64,000 bases of DNA from Ardenticatenaceae bacterium (GCA_026989095.1 JALSKA010000075.1:17352-81351); one strand, 5' to 3'; positions 35,090-45,368 are shown, counted from the first letter of the stretch. Made by a program: numbers and translations. The notes: generated by a model not told the origin, from the letters alone.

Positions 35090-36862
35090 CTACACGGTGG
35101 TTCTGGGCCGAAACTGCATCGTGTAGAGGCGGTAGTAGGCCCCCTGGCGGCGGAGCAGCGCCTCGTGGGAGCCCACCTCGACGATTTGGCCGTGGTCGAG
35201 CACGACGATCTTGTCCGCCCGGACGACGGTGTTCAGGCGGTGGGCAATGATGAAGGCCGTCCGGCCGGCCAGCAGGCGTTCGATGGCCTGCTGGATGAGC
35301 CGCTCGGTGGGCGTGTCCACGCTCGAGGTGGCCTCGTCCAGGATCACGAGGCGGGGGTTGACCAACAGGGCGCGGGCAAAGTTGATCATCTGGCGTTGGC
35401 CAACACTCAGGTGAACGCCCCCCTCGCCGACTTCGGTCTCGTAGCCCTGGGGAAGGCGCACAATGAACTCGTGCGCGCCGATGGCCCTGGCGACTGCCTC
35501 CACCTCCTCGTCGGAGGCATCCGGCCGGCCGAAGCGAATGTTGTCACGAACTGTGCCGCTGAAGAGGAACGGCTCCTGGAGCACAATGCCCATCTGGCGG
35601 CGCAGGCTAGCCCTGGTCACATCCCGCACATCGTGCCCATCGACGAGGACTGCCCCGTGCGTCACGTCGAAGAAGCGGGGAATGAGCTGCACCAGCGTGC
35701 TCTTCCCGGCCCCCGTCTCGCCAACCAGGGCCACGGTCTCCCCCGGTTCAGCCGTGAGCACGATGTCCTTCAGGACCGGCTGGTTGTCGCCGTAGGCAAA
35801 CCACACGTGGCGGAACTCGACACGGCCCCGGATGGGCGGCAACTCCACGGCGTCGGGCCTGTCGCGGATTTCCGGCTCCACGTCGAGGAGCTCGAAGATG
35901 CGCTCCCCGGCTACCATAGCGCTCTGAAAGGTGTTGTAACGCTGGGCCAAATCACGGATGGGGGCGAAGAAACGGTCCACGTAGAGGACAAAGGCGATGA
36001 GCACGCCCGGCGTCAGGCGGGCGTCGAGGACCTGCCACCCGCCGTACACCACGACCAAGGAGGTGGCCAGCGCGCCGAGCAAGTCCACGCCGGGGAAGAA
36101 GAGGGCCGAAAGGCGCGCTGCCCTGCGGTTGGCCTCGAAGTGGGAGCGGTTGAGCTCCTCGAAGTGGCGAATGTTGCGGTCCTGGCGGACGAAGGCCGCC
36201 GTGACCCGAAAGCCCGTGATGCTCTCGTTGAGGTAGCCGTTGAGCACGGCGATTCGCCGGCGCACGGCGCGGTAGGCCCGCCGCATTCGCCGGCGCCACT
36301 GGTTGGTGCTCCACGCCATGAGGGGGAGCACGAGGAATGTTATGGCTGAGAGGCGCCAGTTGAGGGCCAGCATGGCCATCACCGTGCCGGCGAGCAGGAA
36401 AATATCCCGGAAGACGCCTACAATGGCCCAGGTGACGAAATCCTGCAACACCCCCACATCGCCGATGAGGCGGGACATGAGGCGCCCGATGGCGTAGCGG
36501 TTGTAGAAGGAGAGGTTCAGGGTGTGAAGGTGGGCGAAGAGCTCCTCGCGCAGATCACAGACCACCCGCGTGCCGGTCACGGCCATCAAGTGAACGCGCA
36601 GGCGGACAGCCGCCCACTCGGCGAAGGCCGCGCCGAAGAAGAGGAGCGTGTACAGGGCCAGCCGGTCGAATTGCCCCAGGGCCAAGCCTTGGTCCACCGC
36701 CCGCTGGATGAAGACGGGGCCGGCCACATTGGCCCCGCTCCCCACGGCCATGAAGAAGAAGGCCAGCCCAATGCGCCGGCGGTGTGGGGCCAAGTAGCTC
36801 CACAGCCGGCGCATCACGTGTGGATCGTAGGCTTTGCCGAGCACGTCGTCGTCAACGGCCAT
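35090..36862 (-). CDS. ABC exporter, fused permease and ATPase (MsbA/LmrA type)
   Basis: 590 residues: six membrane helices (about 30-320) then the nucleotide-binding domain (about 350-580). Walker A is GETGAGKST, the signature is LSVGQ in GVHLSVGQRQ, Walker B is RLVILDEATSSVD and the switch His is in IIAHRL. Probably works as a homodimer, since no second half is adjacent. Substrate (lipid, drug or peptide) unknown. 11 bases after the DUF1786 gene and 26 before apgM. Confidence 0.94.
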   Translation of the reverse strand: MAVDDDVLGKAYDPHVMRRLWSYLAPHRRRIGLAFFFMAVGSGANVAGPVFIQRAVDQGLALGQFDRLALYTLLFFGAAFAEWAAVRLRVHLMAVTGTRVVCDLREELFAHLHTLNLSFYNRYAIGRLMSRLIGDVGVLQDFVTWAIVGVFRDIFLLAGTVMAMLALNWRLSAITFLVLPLMAWSTNQWRRRMRRAYRAVRRRIAVLNGYLNESITGFRVTAAFVRQDRNIRHFEELNRSHFEANRRAARLSALFFPGVDLLGALATSLVVVYGGWQVLDARLTPGVLIAFVLYVDRFFAPIRDLAQRYNTFQSAMVAGERIFELLDVEPEIRDRPDAVELPPIRGRVEFRHVWFAYGDNQPVLKDIVLTAEPGETVALVGETGAGKSTLVQLIPRFFDVTHGAVLVDGHDVRDVTRASLRRQMGIVLQEPFLFSGTVRDNIRFGRPDASDEEVEAVARAIGAHEFIVRLPQGYETEVGEGGVHLSVGQRQMINFARALLVNPRLVILDEATSSVDTPTERLIQQAIERLLAGRTAFIIAHRLNTVVRADKIVVLDHGQIVEVGSHEALLRRQGAYYRLYTMQFRPRTTV

Positions 36863-36873
36863 GAGCTCTCCTG

Positions 36874-37974
36874 CTAGCGGGCCAGGGCCCGCTCGATGTG
36901 TTCGGCGTACTGGGGAGCCACGTGTGCGCAGGCGCGCACCAGCCCGAAGCAGCCGGCCAACATCATGTCGCCGTGGGGCACGGCGAAGTAGACGGGCAGC
37001 GTCGTGTCCCGCAACAAGGCCCGCCGGGGGCCGGTCACGGCCACCATGTTCAGGGCCTGTTCGGCCGGCTCGAAGACGATGGCGCCGTGGCCGTGGTCGT
37101 CGAAGAGCTCCGCGTTGGTCAAGGTGCCCAGCGCAAGGCGACGGATGAGATCTTCCAACTTGGGGCGATCGATCAGACCCGTGTGGTGCTCGAACACGCC
37201 GGCGATGTGGCCGTTGGCCAGCGTGAAGGCCAGCGTGTGAAAGTTGCCCACGTTCACCACCACCTTGTGCTCGGCGGCGGCCACGTGTGGGTCCTCCAGG
37301 GCACCCAACACCGCGGCCGGCGCCGTGTCCATGACGATAAGGGGAAGTTCGGCTGGCGTCGTGTTGGCCACGGCCCGCAGGCGGGTCATGGATTCGGGAA
37401 TCTCCTCCCGCCAGAAGGCGAAGGCCGCCAGCCCGTGCCCGGTGGCCAGCCGTTCCCGCAAGTAGTCGAAGCGGAACTTGCGGTCGCTCACATCGGGGGG
37501 AGCGTTCCCGTGGTCGAAGACGGCCACTGCCACCAGGTCCACGTCGGGGGAAACGTCGAAGGCGGCCAGGGCCCGGCCGATTTCCTCGTAGTAGAAATCG
37601 CGCATCTCCACGTGGACCACGTCCTCTCGGCGGGCCAAGCGGGCGGCCTCATCCTCGCCCACCACGGTGACCCCCAAGTCGCGCTCCACGGCCGAGAGAT
37701 CGTCGTTGAAGGTGCGGGCCGCGTCGGGGGTGGCGTAGATGGGAAGGCCCGCCTTGTGGTGGGCCTCCGCGGCCCACGCCGAGGGGCCGCCCCCCATGGT
37801 CACTCCCGTGAGCAAGAGGGGCCGGCCGGCCTCTGTGGCCTGCCGTATGCGGTTGGCCACCACGACCGTCGGCGAGGGCATCACCAATTTCAGGCAATTT
37901 TCGGGTTCCACCTCGGTGTCGAAGAGCAGAATGTCCTGAGTTCCCGTTCCCACATCCACAGCCAAGATGCGCAT
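36874..37974 (-). CDS. DUF1786 family protein
   Basis: 366 residues. Begins MRILAVDVGTGTQDILLFD, an actin/hexokinase-like phosphate-1 loop, and continues through LLTGVTMGGGPSAWAAEAHH and NVGNFHTLAFTL, matching DUF1786. Some members carry a putative pyruvate formate-lyase-activating label with little support; the function is unknown. ATG 37974 has AAGGAGGCAGAGG upstream. Any link to the ABC exporter and apgM downstream is only positional. Confidence 0.85.
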   Translation of the reverse strand: MRILAVDVGTGTQDILLFDTEVEPENCLKLVMPSPTVVVANRIRQATEAGRPLLLTGVTMGGGPSAWAAEAHHKAGLPIYATPDAARTFNDDLSAVERDLGVTVVGEDEAARLARREDVVHVEMRDFYYEEIGRALAAFDVSPDVDLVAVAVFDHGNAPPDVSDRKFRFDYLRERLATGHGLAAFAFWREEIPESMTRLRAVANTTPAELPLIVMDTAPAAVLGALEDPHVAAAEHKVVVNVGNFHTLAFTLANGHIAGVFEHHTGLIDRPKLEDLIRRLALGTLTNAELFDDHGHGAIVFEPAEQALNMVAVTGPRRALLRDTTLPVYFAVPHGDMMLAGCFGLVRACAHVAPQYAEHIERALAR

Positions 37975-38005
37975 ACGCCTCTGCCTCCTTGTCCCTCCGC
38001 GCACA

Positions 38006-38218
38006 TCACACCCCATTCCACACGAGCACCACGAGCCGACACCCGATGCCGAGCAAGAGGACAATGAGGCCGGCCACGACTGCGCCCAACAGGCGGTCGG
38101 CCCGGGGTGAGAACGACAGCCGTCTGGACAGGGGAGCCAAGTAGAGCCGCCCCCGGTAGAGCAACCACAGCCCCACGCCGAAGGCCACTCCGGCCCCCGA
38201 GAGCCACAGGAATTTCAT
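38006..38218 (-). CDS. Small two-helix membrane protein
   Basis: 70 residues with two hydrophobic helices (about 4-22 and 43-66) joined by a basic loop (YRGRLYLAPLSRRLSFSPRADR). A weak CAGGA site precedes the ATG. It is 31 bases upstream of the DUF1786 gene on the same strand. Not recognised. Confidence 0.5.
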   Translation of the reverse strand: MKFLWLSGAGVAFGVGLWLLYRGRLYLAPLSRRLSFSPRADRLLGAVVAGLIVLLLGIGCRLVVLVWNGV

Positions 38219-38516
38219 GGTCCTGCACCGGTTGAGCTCGCTGGCACCGGCAACGCCGGCCTCGCCGCACAGTTCGGCTAGATATTACGCCAGCTTCGCC
38301 CATTGGGCAACGCCGACGCCTCTGTCGTATCGACTGTGCGGTCACACGCTGAAAAAAGCGTCATACATCTGGTTGAAGGTGTTCATGGAGCGTACATTTG
38401 CTTCTTCTATACTGTCCCCCAGAAGACGTTCCTCGGACACGGACAGGCGCGTGATCGGCAGTGCCCGGGCAAGCCCAAGAGGTGCCAACCCGGACAATCG
38501 CGAAAGGAGGTTGCGC
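38219..38516. other. 298-base divergent intergenic region
   Basis: Between the small membrane protein (minus) and the IS630-type DNA-binding gene (plus). A TATACT box at 38408-38413 could be the -10 of the plus-strand gene, but no good -35 sits at the right distance. No inverted-repeat transposon ends were seen. Confidence 0.4.
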
Positions 38517-38984
38517 ATGGCTCTCTACGTCCGCAAGCTGACGTCCAAGGAAGAAAAGGTGCTCCGAAGCTGGCTGGAACACGAGGATAGCGCGCTGCGT
38601 CACCGGGCCAGGGTGATTCTGCTCTCCCACGCCGGGTACCGCGTGCCGGAGATTGCAGCCCTGCTCCAGGCCCATCCCACGAACCTGCGCAAGTGGATTC
38701 ACCGGTTCAACAAGCACGGGATCGACGGGCTCATCAGCCCGCGCTCCGGGGGGGCACCGCCGCGCTTCACCGAGGAACAGAGGCGCAAGATCGTGGAGCT
38801 GGCCCGCACGCACCCGCGTGACTTGGGCCTTCCCTACAACCGGTGGACGCTTCACAAGCTGGCACAGGAGGCCGTTCGGCGGGGCATTGTGAAGAGCATC
38901 AGCCACGAGTACGTGCGCCAAATTTTGAGGAAAGCGGGGGTGGACTATCGGTTTCCCGCCCGGCCCTTTCAGTGGATCCGATGA
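38517..38984 (+). CDS. Orphan IS630-type transposase N-terminal DNA-binding domain
   Basis: 155 residues. Two helix-turn-helix units: a homeodomain-like part (HRARVILLSHAGYRVPEIAALL, then KWIHRFNKHGIDGL) and a winged-helix part (RWTLHKLAQEAVRR, SHEYVRQILRKAGVDYRFP). This matches the first 150 residues of IS630/Tc1-mariner transposases, but the DDE catalytic domain is absent and no remnant follows; a stop and a strong terminator come next. A strong AAAGGAGG site suggests it is expressed. It could be half of a frameshift transposase that lost its partner, or a co-opted regulator. Confidence 0.75.
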   Translation: MALYVRKLTSKEEKVLRSWLEHEDSALRHRARVILLSHAGYRVPEIAALLQAHPTNLRKWIHRFNKHGIDGLISPRSGGAPPRFTEEQRRKIVELARTHPRDLGLPYNRWTLHKLAQEAVRRGIVKSISHEYVRQILRKAGVDYRFPARPFQWIR

Positions 38985-39017
38985 TCCGAAGGGGAAGCGA
39001 AAGAGGAAGAAATAAGG

Positions 39018-39060
39018 GCCTCTCCCTGTGCGCAGTCGGAGGTCGCGCACAGGGAGAGGC
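39018..39060. terminator. Strong bidirectional terminator
   Basis: A 16-bp stem GCCTCTCCCTGTGCGC with its exact complement and an 11-base loop, between the convergent IS630-type gene and the 83-residue gene. Modest T-rich tails follow on both strands (TTCT on plus, CTTATTTCTT on minus). Confidence 0.8.
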
Positions 39061-39069
39061 TTCTCCGGC

Positions 39070-39321
39070 CTAGAACCAATCCTCGTCCTCCTCCTTCTCG
39101 ATGGGCTGTCCCACCAGCCGCACCACGTAGCCGGCCTGGCGCAGCAGCTCGGCCAACTCCTCCAGGTCGCCGCCGGCCACGTACCGGTTGGTACCTCCGG
39201 CCCCGGTGAGGGCCCCCACCTTGCGGATGCGCCCGCCGGCGATCTCCTTCACGCGGTCGGCCTCGCCGGCGGGAATGACCATCGTCTTCGTCGCCCGGTT
39301 GATCGTAATCTCCACGGCCAT
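39070..39321 (-). CDS. Small acidic-tailed protein of unknown function
   Basis: 83 residues. Alternating strands and one helix (VEITINRATKTMVI, GDLEELAELLRQAGYVVRLV), ending in a very acidic tail (EKEEDEDWF). No signal peptide, cysteines or known motif. AGAGAGGAG precedes ATG 39321. It lies 82 bases downstream of the PH-domain membrane protein and may be co-transcribed with it. Confidence 0.65.
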   Translation of the reverse strand: MAVEITINRATKTMVIPAGEADRVKEIAGGRIRKVGALTGAGGTNRYVAGGDLEELAELLRQAGYVVRLVGQPIEKEEDEDWF

Positions 39322-39403
39322 GTGCTCACTCCTCTCTTCGTCGGTTGAGTTTTCAGCTCGCCCGCGGCCATCGCCGGGATGCCATTGCCCTCGCCGGACC
39401 GCC

Positions 39404-41167
39404 TTACGCCTCTTCACCCTGATAGGGCTCCTCCCGGGGCAGCCGCGCGTTGAGTTCACGGTGGTAAATGGCCAAGATCTCCAACACCGACTCGTCTATG
39501 CGGGCCTGCTCCTCGGCCATGCGCCTCTCCTCCAGGGCCCTCAGCCGCCTGGTGATCTCCTTGACCATTTCTTGGGGGTTCTTGACCGAGTCAAAGGTGA
39601 ACTGCCCTTCGATGCCGGCCGTCTCGACGAGCACGTCGCCCACGTTGAGGAGGGCGTGGAGGGGGCCGGGTATTCGGTACCGCACGTCTTGGATGGAATC
39701 GAAGAGGGCCTGTCGCCGCGATTCATTCAAGCCAAGGGGCAGCTTCTCCTCGTCGATAATTCCTTTGTCGTCCAAAATGTAGAGGTCATTGCGCCAGTCC
39801 TCGTATTCCCACAGGAGCCAAAGGAGCCCGAGGACGAAGAGGATCACATACACCAGGACGATGAGCCCGGCAAAGGGCGAGCTCGGCGAGGTCTCCACGT
39901 AGAAGAGGGCCAGCACCGCGCCGATGAAGAGCAATCCCATGAAGAGCATCACTCCCCAGATGCGCCCTACCAGGCGAATCCAGTGCTTGCGCCAGACGAT
40001 CACGTTGTTGGGCCTCTCCTCGCGGAGGTTGAACGGGTTGAGGTAATTCTTGAGTCTCCTCGCGCCCCCCCTGAAAACTCCCAACACTCTCTCGACCAGC
40101 GAACTGGGGGACTCGGATGGCACCGGCGGAAGCCCCTCCAACTCGGGCCCGGGTGCCACACCCGGTCCCACGGCGGGTTCCGGCTCCAATCCCAGCACCT
40201 CGCGGATGCGGCGGCGCTTTTCCTCCATGGCCCGCACGTGGATGCTGGACTTGAAGCGGTGAACTTGGGCCATGATGGCCTCTTGGACGTACTTAGGATT
40301 GGGCACATGTTTGAACTCGATCACCTCCTGATTGGCCGCGGTGCTGATCACCAAATCCCCGATGTTGAGTATCCTCTGGAGCGCGTTGGAGATGCTGAAC
40401 TCCACGTCTTGAATTTTCGCAATGGGAGCCTCCTCTCTTTCCTCCCTGATGAACACGATCTTGTTAATCTGTATTACTCTATGGGTGGTGACAATGTAGA
40501 AGTCGTTGAAATAATCGACCACCACCCAGATGATCCACGCGGAGATCAACAGAAGACTCCCACCCCACAACATCCACACCACACCGGCCCACTCCCCGCC
40601 GAACAAGAACAACGCCCCGGCCGCCACCACAGTCACCAGCCCCATCAACACCACCGGCCGGATCAGCCTCTCGAACAGCTTGAACCAGTGGGCGCGGGTG
40701 ACCACCACCGGCATTTCGCCCGGCAGGAGATCCTCAACGGAGACATCGCCGGGGAGCTCCAGCTCCTCGGTCACCTCGAACTGGGCTTGGGCCTTCACGC
40801 TCTTGGGGTACGCCTCGGCCACGTGCCGGAAGAGCTCGGCCGGCACGGCGATCAGGGTGGTCGGTTCCAGGGCGCGGACGGATACGGTGTACTTTCCGCC
40901 CTCGAGGACGGCAGCACCCCCAACCATATCGCCCGGCCCCAATTGGACCACAGCCTGTACCTCCTCCCGGGCCTCGCCGGGGGCATAGACTTCCACCTTT
41001 CCCGAGACAATCAAATAGACGTGCTCGGCCTCTTGGCCGGCGTGGAAGAGGTACTCCCCGGCATTCTTGTGGACCAGGACCACCCGGTCCACAATCTGCT
41101 CCAGTTCCGCGTCGGGGAGTTCGGAGAAGAGCGGCTGGGCCCGCAAGAGGCTGAACAGGTCCTCCAT
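39404..41167 (-). CDS. Membrane protein with cyclic-nucleotide-type domain and two bacterial PH-like modules
   Basis: 587 residues. Residues 10-125 form a cNMP-binding-like beta roll (FHAGQEAEHVYLIVSGKVEVY) whose phosphate cassette is degenerate: VGGAAVLEGGKYTVSVRAL lacks the usual GE and Arg. Two membrane helices (about 170-190 and 194-217) lead into a DUF304/bPH2-like module (FYIVTTHRVIQINK, KIQDVEFSISNALQRILNIG). A proline-rich linker, two more helices (about 420-470) and a second module (LYILDDKGIIDEEK, SIQDVRYRIPGPLHALLNVG) follow. A GGGAGGG site supports ATG 41167. Function unknown; possibly a membrane sensor or scaffold. Confidence 0.82.
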   Translation of the reverse strand: MEDLFSLLRAQPLFSELPDAELEQIVDRVVLVHKNAGEYLFHAGQEAEHVYLIVSGKVEVYAPGEAREEVQAVVQLGPGDMVGGAAVLEGGKYTVSVRALEPTTLIAVPAELFRHVAEAYPKSVKAQAQFEVTEELELPGDVSVEDLLPGEMPVVVTRAHWFKLFERLIRPVVLMGLVTVVAAGALFLFGGEWAGVVWMLWGGSLLLISAWIIWVVVDYFNDFYIVTTHRVIQINKIVFIREEREEAPIAKIQDVEFSISNALQRILNIGDLVISTAANQEVIEFKHVPNPKYVQEAIMAQVHRFKSSIHVRAMEEKRRRIREVLGLEPEPAVGPGVAPGPELEGLPPVPSESPSSLVERVLGVFRGGARRLKNYLNPFNLREERPNNVIVWRKHWIRLVGRIWGVMLFMGLLFIGAVLALFYVETSPSSPFAGLIVLVYVILFVLGLLWLLWEYEDWRNDLYILDDKGIIDEEKLPLGLNESRRQALFDSIQDVRYRIPGPLHALLNVGDVLVETAGIEGQFTFDSVKNPQEMVKEITRRLRALEERRMAEEQARIDESVLEILAIYHRELNARLPREEPYQGEEA

Positions 41168-41241
41168 GATGTCCCTCCCGAACCGGCCTCGTCTCACACC
41201 GGCACCCGTGTAGCAAAAAACGGACAAAAATTTGCACAGAA

Positions 41242-41270
41242 ATTATAGCAAACTTTTTCGGTTGTCTCAA
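41242..41270 (-). promoter_or_regulatory. Promoter of the cNMP/PH-domain protein gene
   Basis: Minus-strand TTGAGA (41270-41265), 17-base spacer, TATAAT (41247-41242), about 75 bases before the start codon. One of the best promoter matches in the window. Confidence 0.75.
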
Positions 41271-41334
41271 CCACCAGCCTTGACCTCGCTGTTCGGAGCA
41301 CCAACAGCCGGGGGAGCCTTCACCTGTCCGCCGT

Positions 41335-41364
41335 TCGACAACATCGAGGAGGTGCCGGTATAAT
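41335..41364 (+). promoter_or_regulatory. Promoter of the TIGR01777 epimerase gene
   Basis: TCGACA, 18-base spacer, TATAAT on the plus strand, divergent from the promoter at 41242-41270. Confidence 0.6.
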
Positions 41365-41447
41365 AGACAGCACGTCGTGGGGCATTCTCCGGGGAAACGC
41401 GGGCATCTCTCACCGTCATCAGCCCCCGGCACCGGCGGAGGAGGCAG

Positions 41448-42359
41448 ATGCGGGTAATCATCACCGGAGGCACAGGGCTGATCGGGCGGGCGCTGGCGGC
41501 CTCTTTGGCCGGAGATGGCCACGAGGTGATCGTGCTCAGCCGCGCGCCGGAGCGATACGTCGGGCGGATGCCGGCAGGGGTACGCCTCAAGGCGTGGGAC
41601 GCCCACAGCGCCAAGGGGTGGGGCACCCTGGCCGACGGCGCCGACGCGATCGTGAACCTGGCGGGGGAGAACATCGCCGCCGGGCGGTGGACGGCCGAGC
41701 GCAAGCGGCGCATTCGGGAGAGCCGCCTGAACGCCGGCCGCGCCGTGGTCGAGGCCGTGGCCCAAGCGCGGGCCAAGCCCCGCGCCGTGATTCAGGCTTC
41801 GGCGGTGGGCTACTACGGGCCAAGCGGCGACGAGGAGATCGCCGAGGACCACCCACCGGGCCACGATTTCCTGGCCGAGGTGTGTGTGGCCTGGGAGGCC
41901 TCCACAGCCCCTGTCGAAGAGGAGGGCGTGCGCCGTGCTATCCTGCGCACCGGCATCGTCCTGAGCGCCCGTGGTGGCGCGCTCCCCCGGATGCTCCTTC
42001 CCTTCAAGTTGGGCCTTGGGGGCGCCTTGGGCCACGGCCGCCAGTGGTTCCCCTGGATCCACATCCGGGACCACGTGCGGGCCATCCGCTTCCTCATCGA
42101 GCACGAGCAGGCCCACGGCCCCTACAACCTGAGCGCTCCTAAACCGGTGCGCAACGCCGAGTTCACCCGCGCCCTGGGGCGAGCGCTCGGACGCCCGGCC
42201 GTCATGCGCGTGCCGGCCACAGCCCTCAAGCTGGTGTTTGGCGAGATGGCCACTGTCCTGTTGGACGGACAACGGGCCGTGCCCCGACGCCTGCTAGAAG
42301 CAGGCTTCACGTTCGAGTTCACCGAAGTGGAAGCCGCACTGCGAGACCTGCTGACATAG
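41448..42359 (+). CDS. TIGR01777 family SDR epimerase (YfcH/SDR39U1)
   Basis: 303 residues. An extended short-chain dehydrogenase with the NAD(P) loop [13 protein letters not shown], the family segment [21 protein letters not shown] and the active-site region QASAVGYYG (Tyr without a standard YxxxK spacing, as in this family). The C-terminal DUF1731 part holds [15 protein letters not shown]. Reaction unknown. GGAGGAGG precedes the ATG. Confidence 0.92.
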   Translation: MRVIITGGTGLIGRALAASLAGDGHEVIVLSRAPERYVGRMPAGVRLKAWDAHSAKGWGTLADGADAIVNLAGENIAAGRWTAERKRRIRESRLNAGRAVVEAVAQARAKPRAVIQASAVGYYGPSGDEEIAEDHPPGHDFLAEVCVAWEASTAPVEEEGVRRAILRTGIVLSARGGALPRMLLPFKLGLGGALGHGRQWFPWIHIRDHVRAIRFLIEHEQAHGPYNLSAPKPVRNAEFTRALGRALGRPAVMRVPATALKLVFGEMATVLLDGQRAVPRRLLEAGFTFEFTEVEAALRDLLT

Positions 42360-42369
42360 GGGGAAATGA

Positions 42370-42552
42370 ATGCGCTCTTGGCAGCCCTTCTCTGCCCGTG
42401 TCGGACGTGGTCCGTGGCGAGGATGTCGGCACGTCGGCCCGTTCCTCCTCTCCTGCCTGTTGGGCACCGGCCTGATCATCGGCTTCCTGCTCCAGCGCCT
42501 GGAACGCCGTCCCGCCTTCCGCCTGCGCAGGGGCAGGCGGAAGGCGTCGTGA
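42370..42552 (+). CDS. Possible small single-helix membrane protein
   Basis: 60 residues: a basic N-terminus, one hydrophobic helix (VGPFLLSCLLGTGLIIGFLL) and an arginine-rich tail. AGGGGGAAA lies 3 bases before the ATG region, 10 bases after the epimerase stop. A competing ATG four bases earlier opens a less convincing frame. The positive-inside pattern is the main support; it may not be a real gene. Confidence 0.4.
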   Translation: MRSWQPFSARVGRGPWRGCRHVGPFLLSCLLGTGLIIGFLLQRLERRPAFRLRRGRRKAS

Positions 42553-42572
42553 GCCTCTGCCCGCCGTGCCCC

Positions 42573-43217
42573 TCAAACGGACTCGGGGCCGGGAGCCCGA
42601 TGTTGGAGGTACCAGGCCGTGGCCTCAGTGCGGTTGGCCACGTGGAGCTTTTCGTAGATGTTCTTGAGGTGAAAGCGCACCGTGTTCTCGCTGACCGTCA
42701 GCCGGGCAGCGATCTCCGCGTTGGTGAGCCCTTGGGCCACGTATGAGAGCACTTCCCACTCGCGGGGCGAAAGGCGCTGTGCCGAGGGCCTGTTCGAGCC
42801 CCTCCGCACGGCCAACCAGCGCCGAGCCGCGCGGGGGTAAACGAGGTGGCCGCCGGCAATCTGCCGGATGGCCGCGATGGCGTAGCGGGGCGATTGGGTT
42901 TTGGAGACGAACCCCTCCGCTTGCAGTTCAAGGGCCGCGCGGATGTTCTCGTCATCGTCGAAGGCCGTCAGCACCAACACGCGCACCGGCAGCCGGCGCC
43001 GGCGGATCTCGGCCAGAGCCACCAGGCCGTGGTGGGGCATCTGGAGGTCGAGCACCACCACGTCAACCCGGTGGCGGCGAAGCAGGTCGAGGAGCTCGTC
43101 CCCGCTGCGCGCCGTGGCCACCACCTCGATGTCCGGCTCGCGCTCGAACAAGCCCTTCAGGCCCTCGAGGACGACGGCGTGATCGTCCGCAATGAGCACG
43201 CGGATTTTCTCTGCCAT
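42573..43217 (-). CDS. NarL/FixJ-type response regulator
   Basis: 214 residues. The receiver domain has the acidic pair in LIADDHAVV, phospho-acceptor Asp57 in VVVLDLQMP, Thr in VLTAFDDD and Lys in FVSKTQSP. The LuxR-type helix-turn-helix is LSPREWEVLSYVAQGLTNAEIA with TVSENTVRFHLKNIYEKL. No sensor kinase is next to it, so its partner lies elsewhere. Own promoter at 43344-43372. Confidence 0.95.
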   Translation of the reverse strand: MAEKIRVLIADDHAVVLEGLKGLFEREPDIEVVATARSGDELLDLLRRHRVDVVVLDLQMPHHGLVALAEIRRRRLPVRVLVLTAFDDDENIRAALELQAEGFVSKTQSPRYAIAAIRQIAGGHLVYPRAARRWLAVRRGSNRPSAQRLSPREWEVLSYVAQGLTNAEIAARLTVSENTVRFHLKNIYEKLHVANRTEATAWYLQHRAPGPESV

Positions 43218-43343
43218 GGTATCGCCACCCGGCTCTCACCCGATGTCGCCGCGCGCGCCCGGCGCCGCACCGTGACGGCCCGCTGAGGCGTGCGACCTGA
43301 AATTGCCGCCGGCCCACAGGTGCGGGGAACACTCGGCCACCAA

Positions 43344-43372
43344 AGCATACTCTATTTTCCCCAGGTGGTCAA
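43344..43372 (-). promoter_or_regulatory. Response regulator promoter
   Basis: Minus-strand TTGACC (43372-43367), 17-base spacer, TATGCT (43349-43344). Confidence 0.7.
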
Positions 43373-43450
43373 CCGCCCCCCACCAACCTATCCATCAGGG
43401 TAGGCCCAAAACTACCTGAACGGGCCCCGGAGAACCCACCGGAACGGATA

Positions 43451-43480
43451 TTGTCAGCGCCCCAGAAGAATTTGTATAAT
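43451..43480 (+). promoter_or_regulatory. Promoter of the aceBA region
   Basis: TTGTCA, 18-base spacer, TATAAT. Transcription would start near 43487 and reach a terminator within about 85 bases, before aceB. Confidence 0.7.
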
Positions 43481-43536
43481 TTTTCACAAACAGAGGCCGG
43501 AACACATCCGGGTACAACGGTGTGAGCATAGAGGCG

Positions 43537-43573
43537 TGCGCGGGGCGCTCGTGAGGGCCCCGCGCATGTTTTT
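43537..43573 (+). terminator. Intrinsic terminator in the aceB leader (candidate attenuator)
   Basis: A perfect 10-bp stem TGCGCGGGGC/GCCCCGCGCA with a 10-base loop, then TG and TTTTTCCTTTT. It lies between the only clear promoter and the aceB start. A small upstream helix CCGGA/TCCGG (about 43497-43511) could be part of a switch. No leader peptide is obvious. Confidence 0.75.
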
Positions 43574-43654
43574 CCTTTTGCGAAGGCACTTTCCACCCGT
43601 TGCCCCGGCGCGGGGCCAAGAGGATCAAGACCGAGAGCATGGAAGGAGGGGTTC

Positions 43655-45229
<1,575 letters not shown>

Positions 45230-45346
45230 GGAGCTCGGCCGTCCCCAAGCCACCGGCACGGGGTTTGGGCAGCGCACCCGGCGCGCTGTCATCTTCCCCG
45301 CTGAACGCTCGGGAGGCCCCCTTGGCCTTCCCAACGAACCGAAAAC

Positions 45347-45368
45347 GCCCTGCCACGGCCGGCAGGGC
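45347..45368 (+). other. RNA hairpin just before aceA
   Basis: GCCCTGCC pairs with GGCAGGGC over a 6-base loop, ending 5 bases before the AAGGAGG site of aceA. There is no T-run on the plus strand, so it is not a terminator; it may stabilise or process the transcript between aceB and aceA. Confidence 0.45.

Larger units (their letters stand above)
43218..43654. other. 437-base divergent regulatory region between the response regulator and aceB
   Basis: Holds the response-regulator promoter (43344-43372, minus), the aceB promoter (43451-43480, plus) and a leader terminator (43537-43573). No coding frame in it has a ribosome site. The response regulator could act on its divergent neighbour; no clear repeated NarL-type heptamers were seen. 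Confidence 0.6.

Noticed and set aside
38217..38984. Longer 255-residue version of the IS630-type protein
   Set aside because: The upstream part lacks a ribosome site and domain character; AAAGGAGG directly before ATG 38517 marks the real start.
45347..45368. Terminator between aceB and aceA
   Set aside because: The hairpin is good but no T-run follows on the plus strand; the next bases are the aceA ribosome site.
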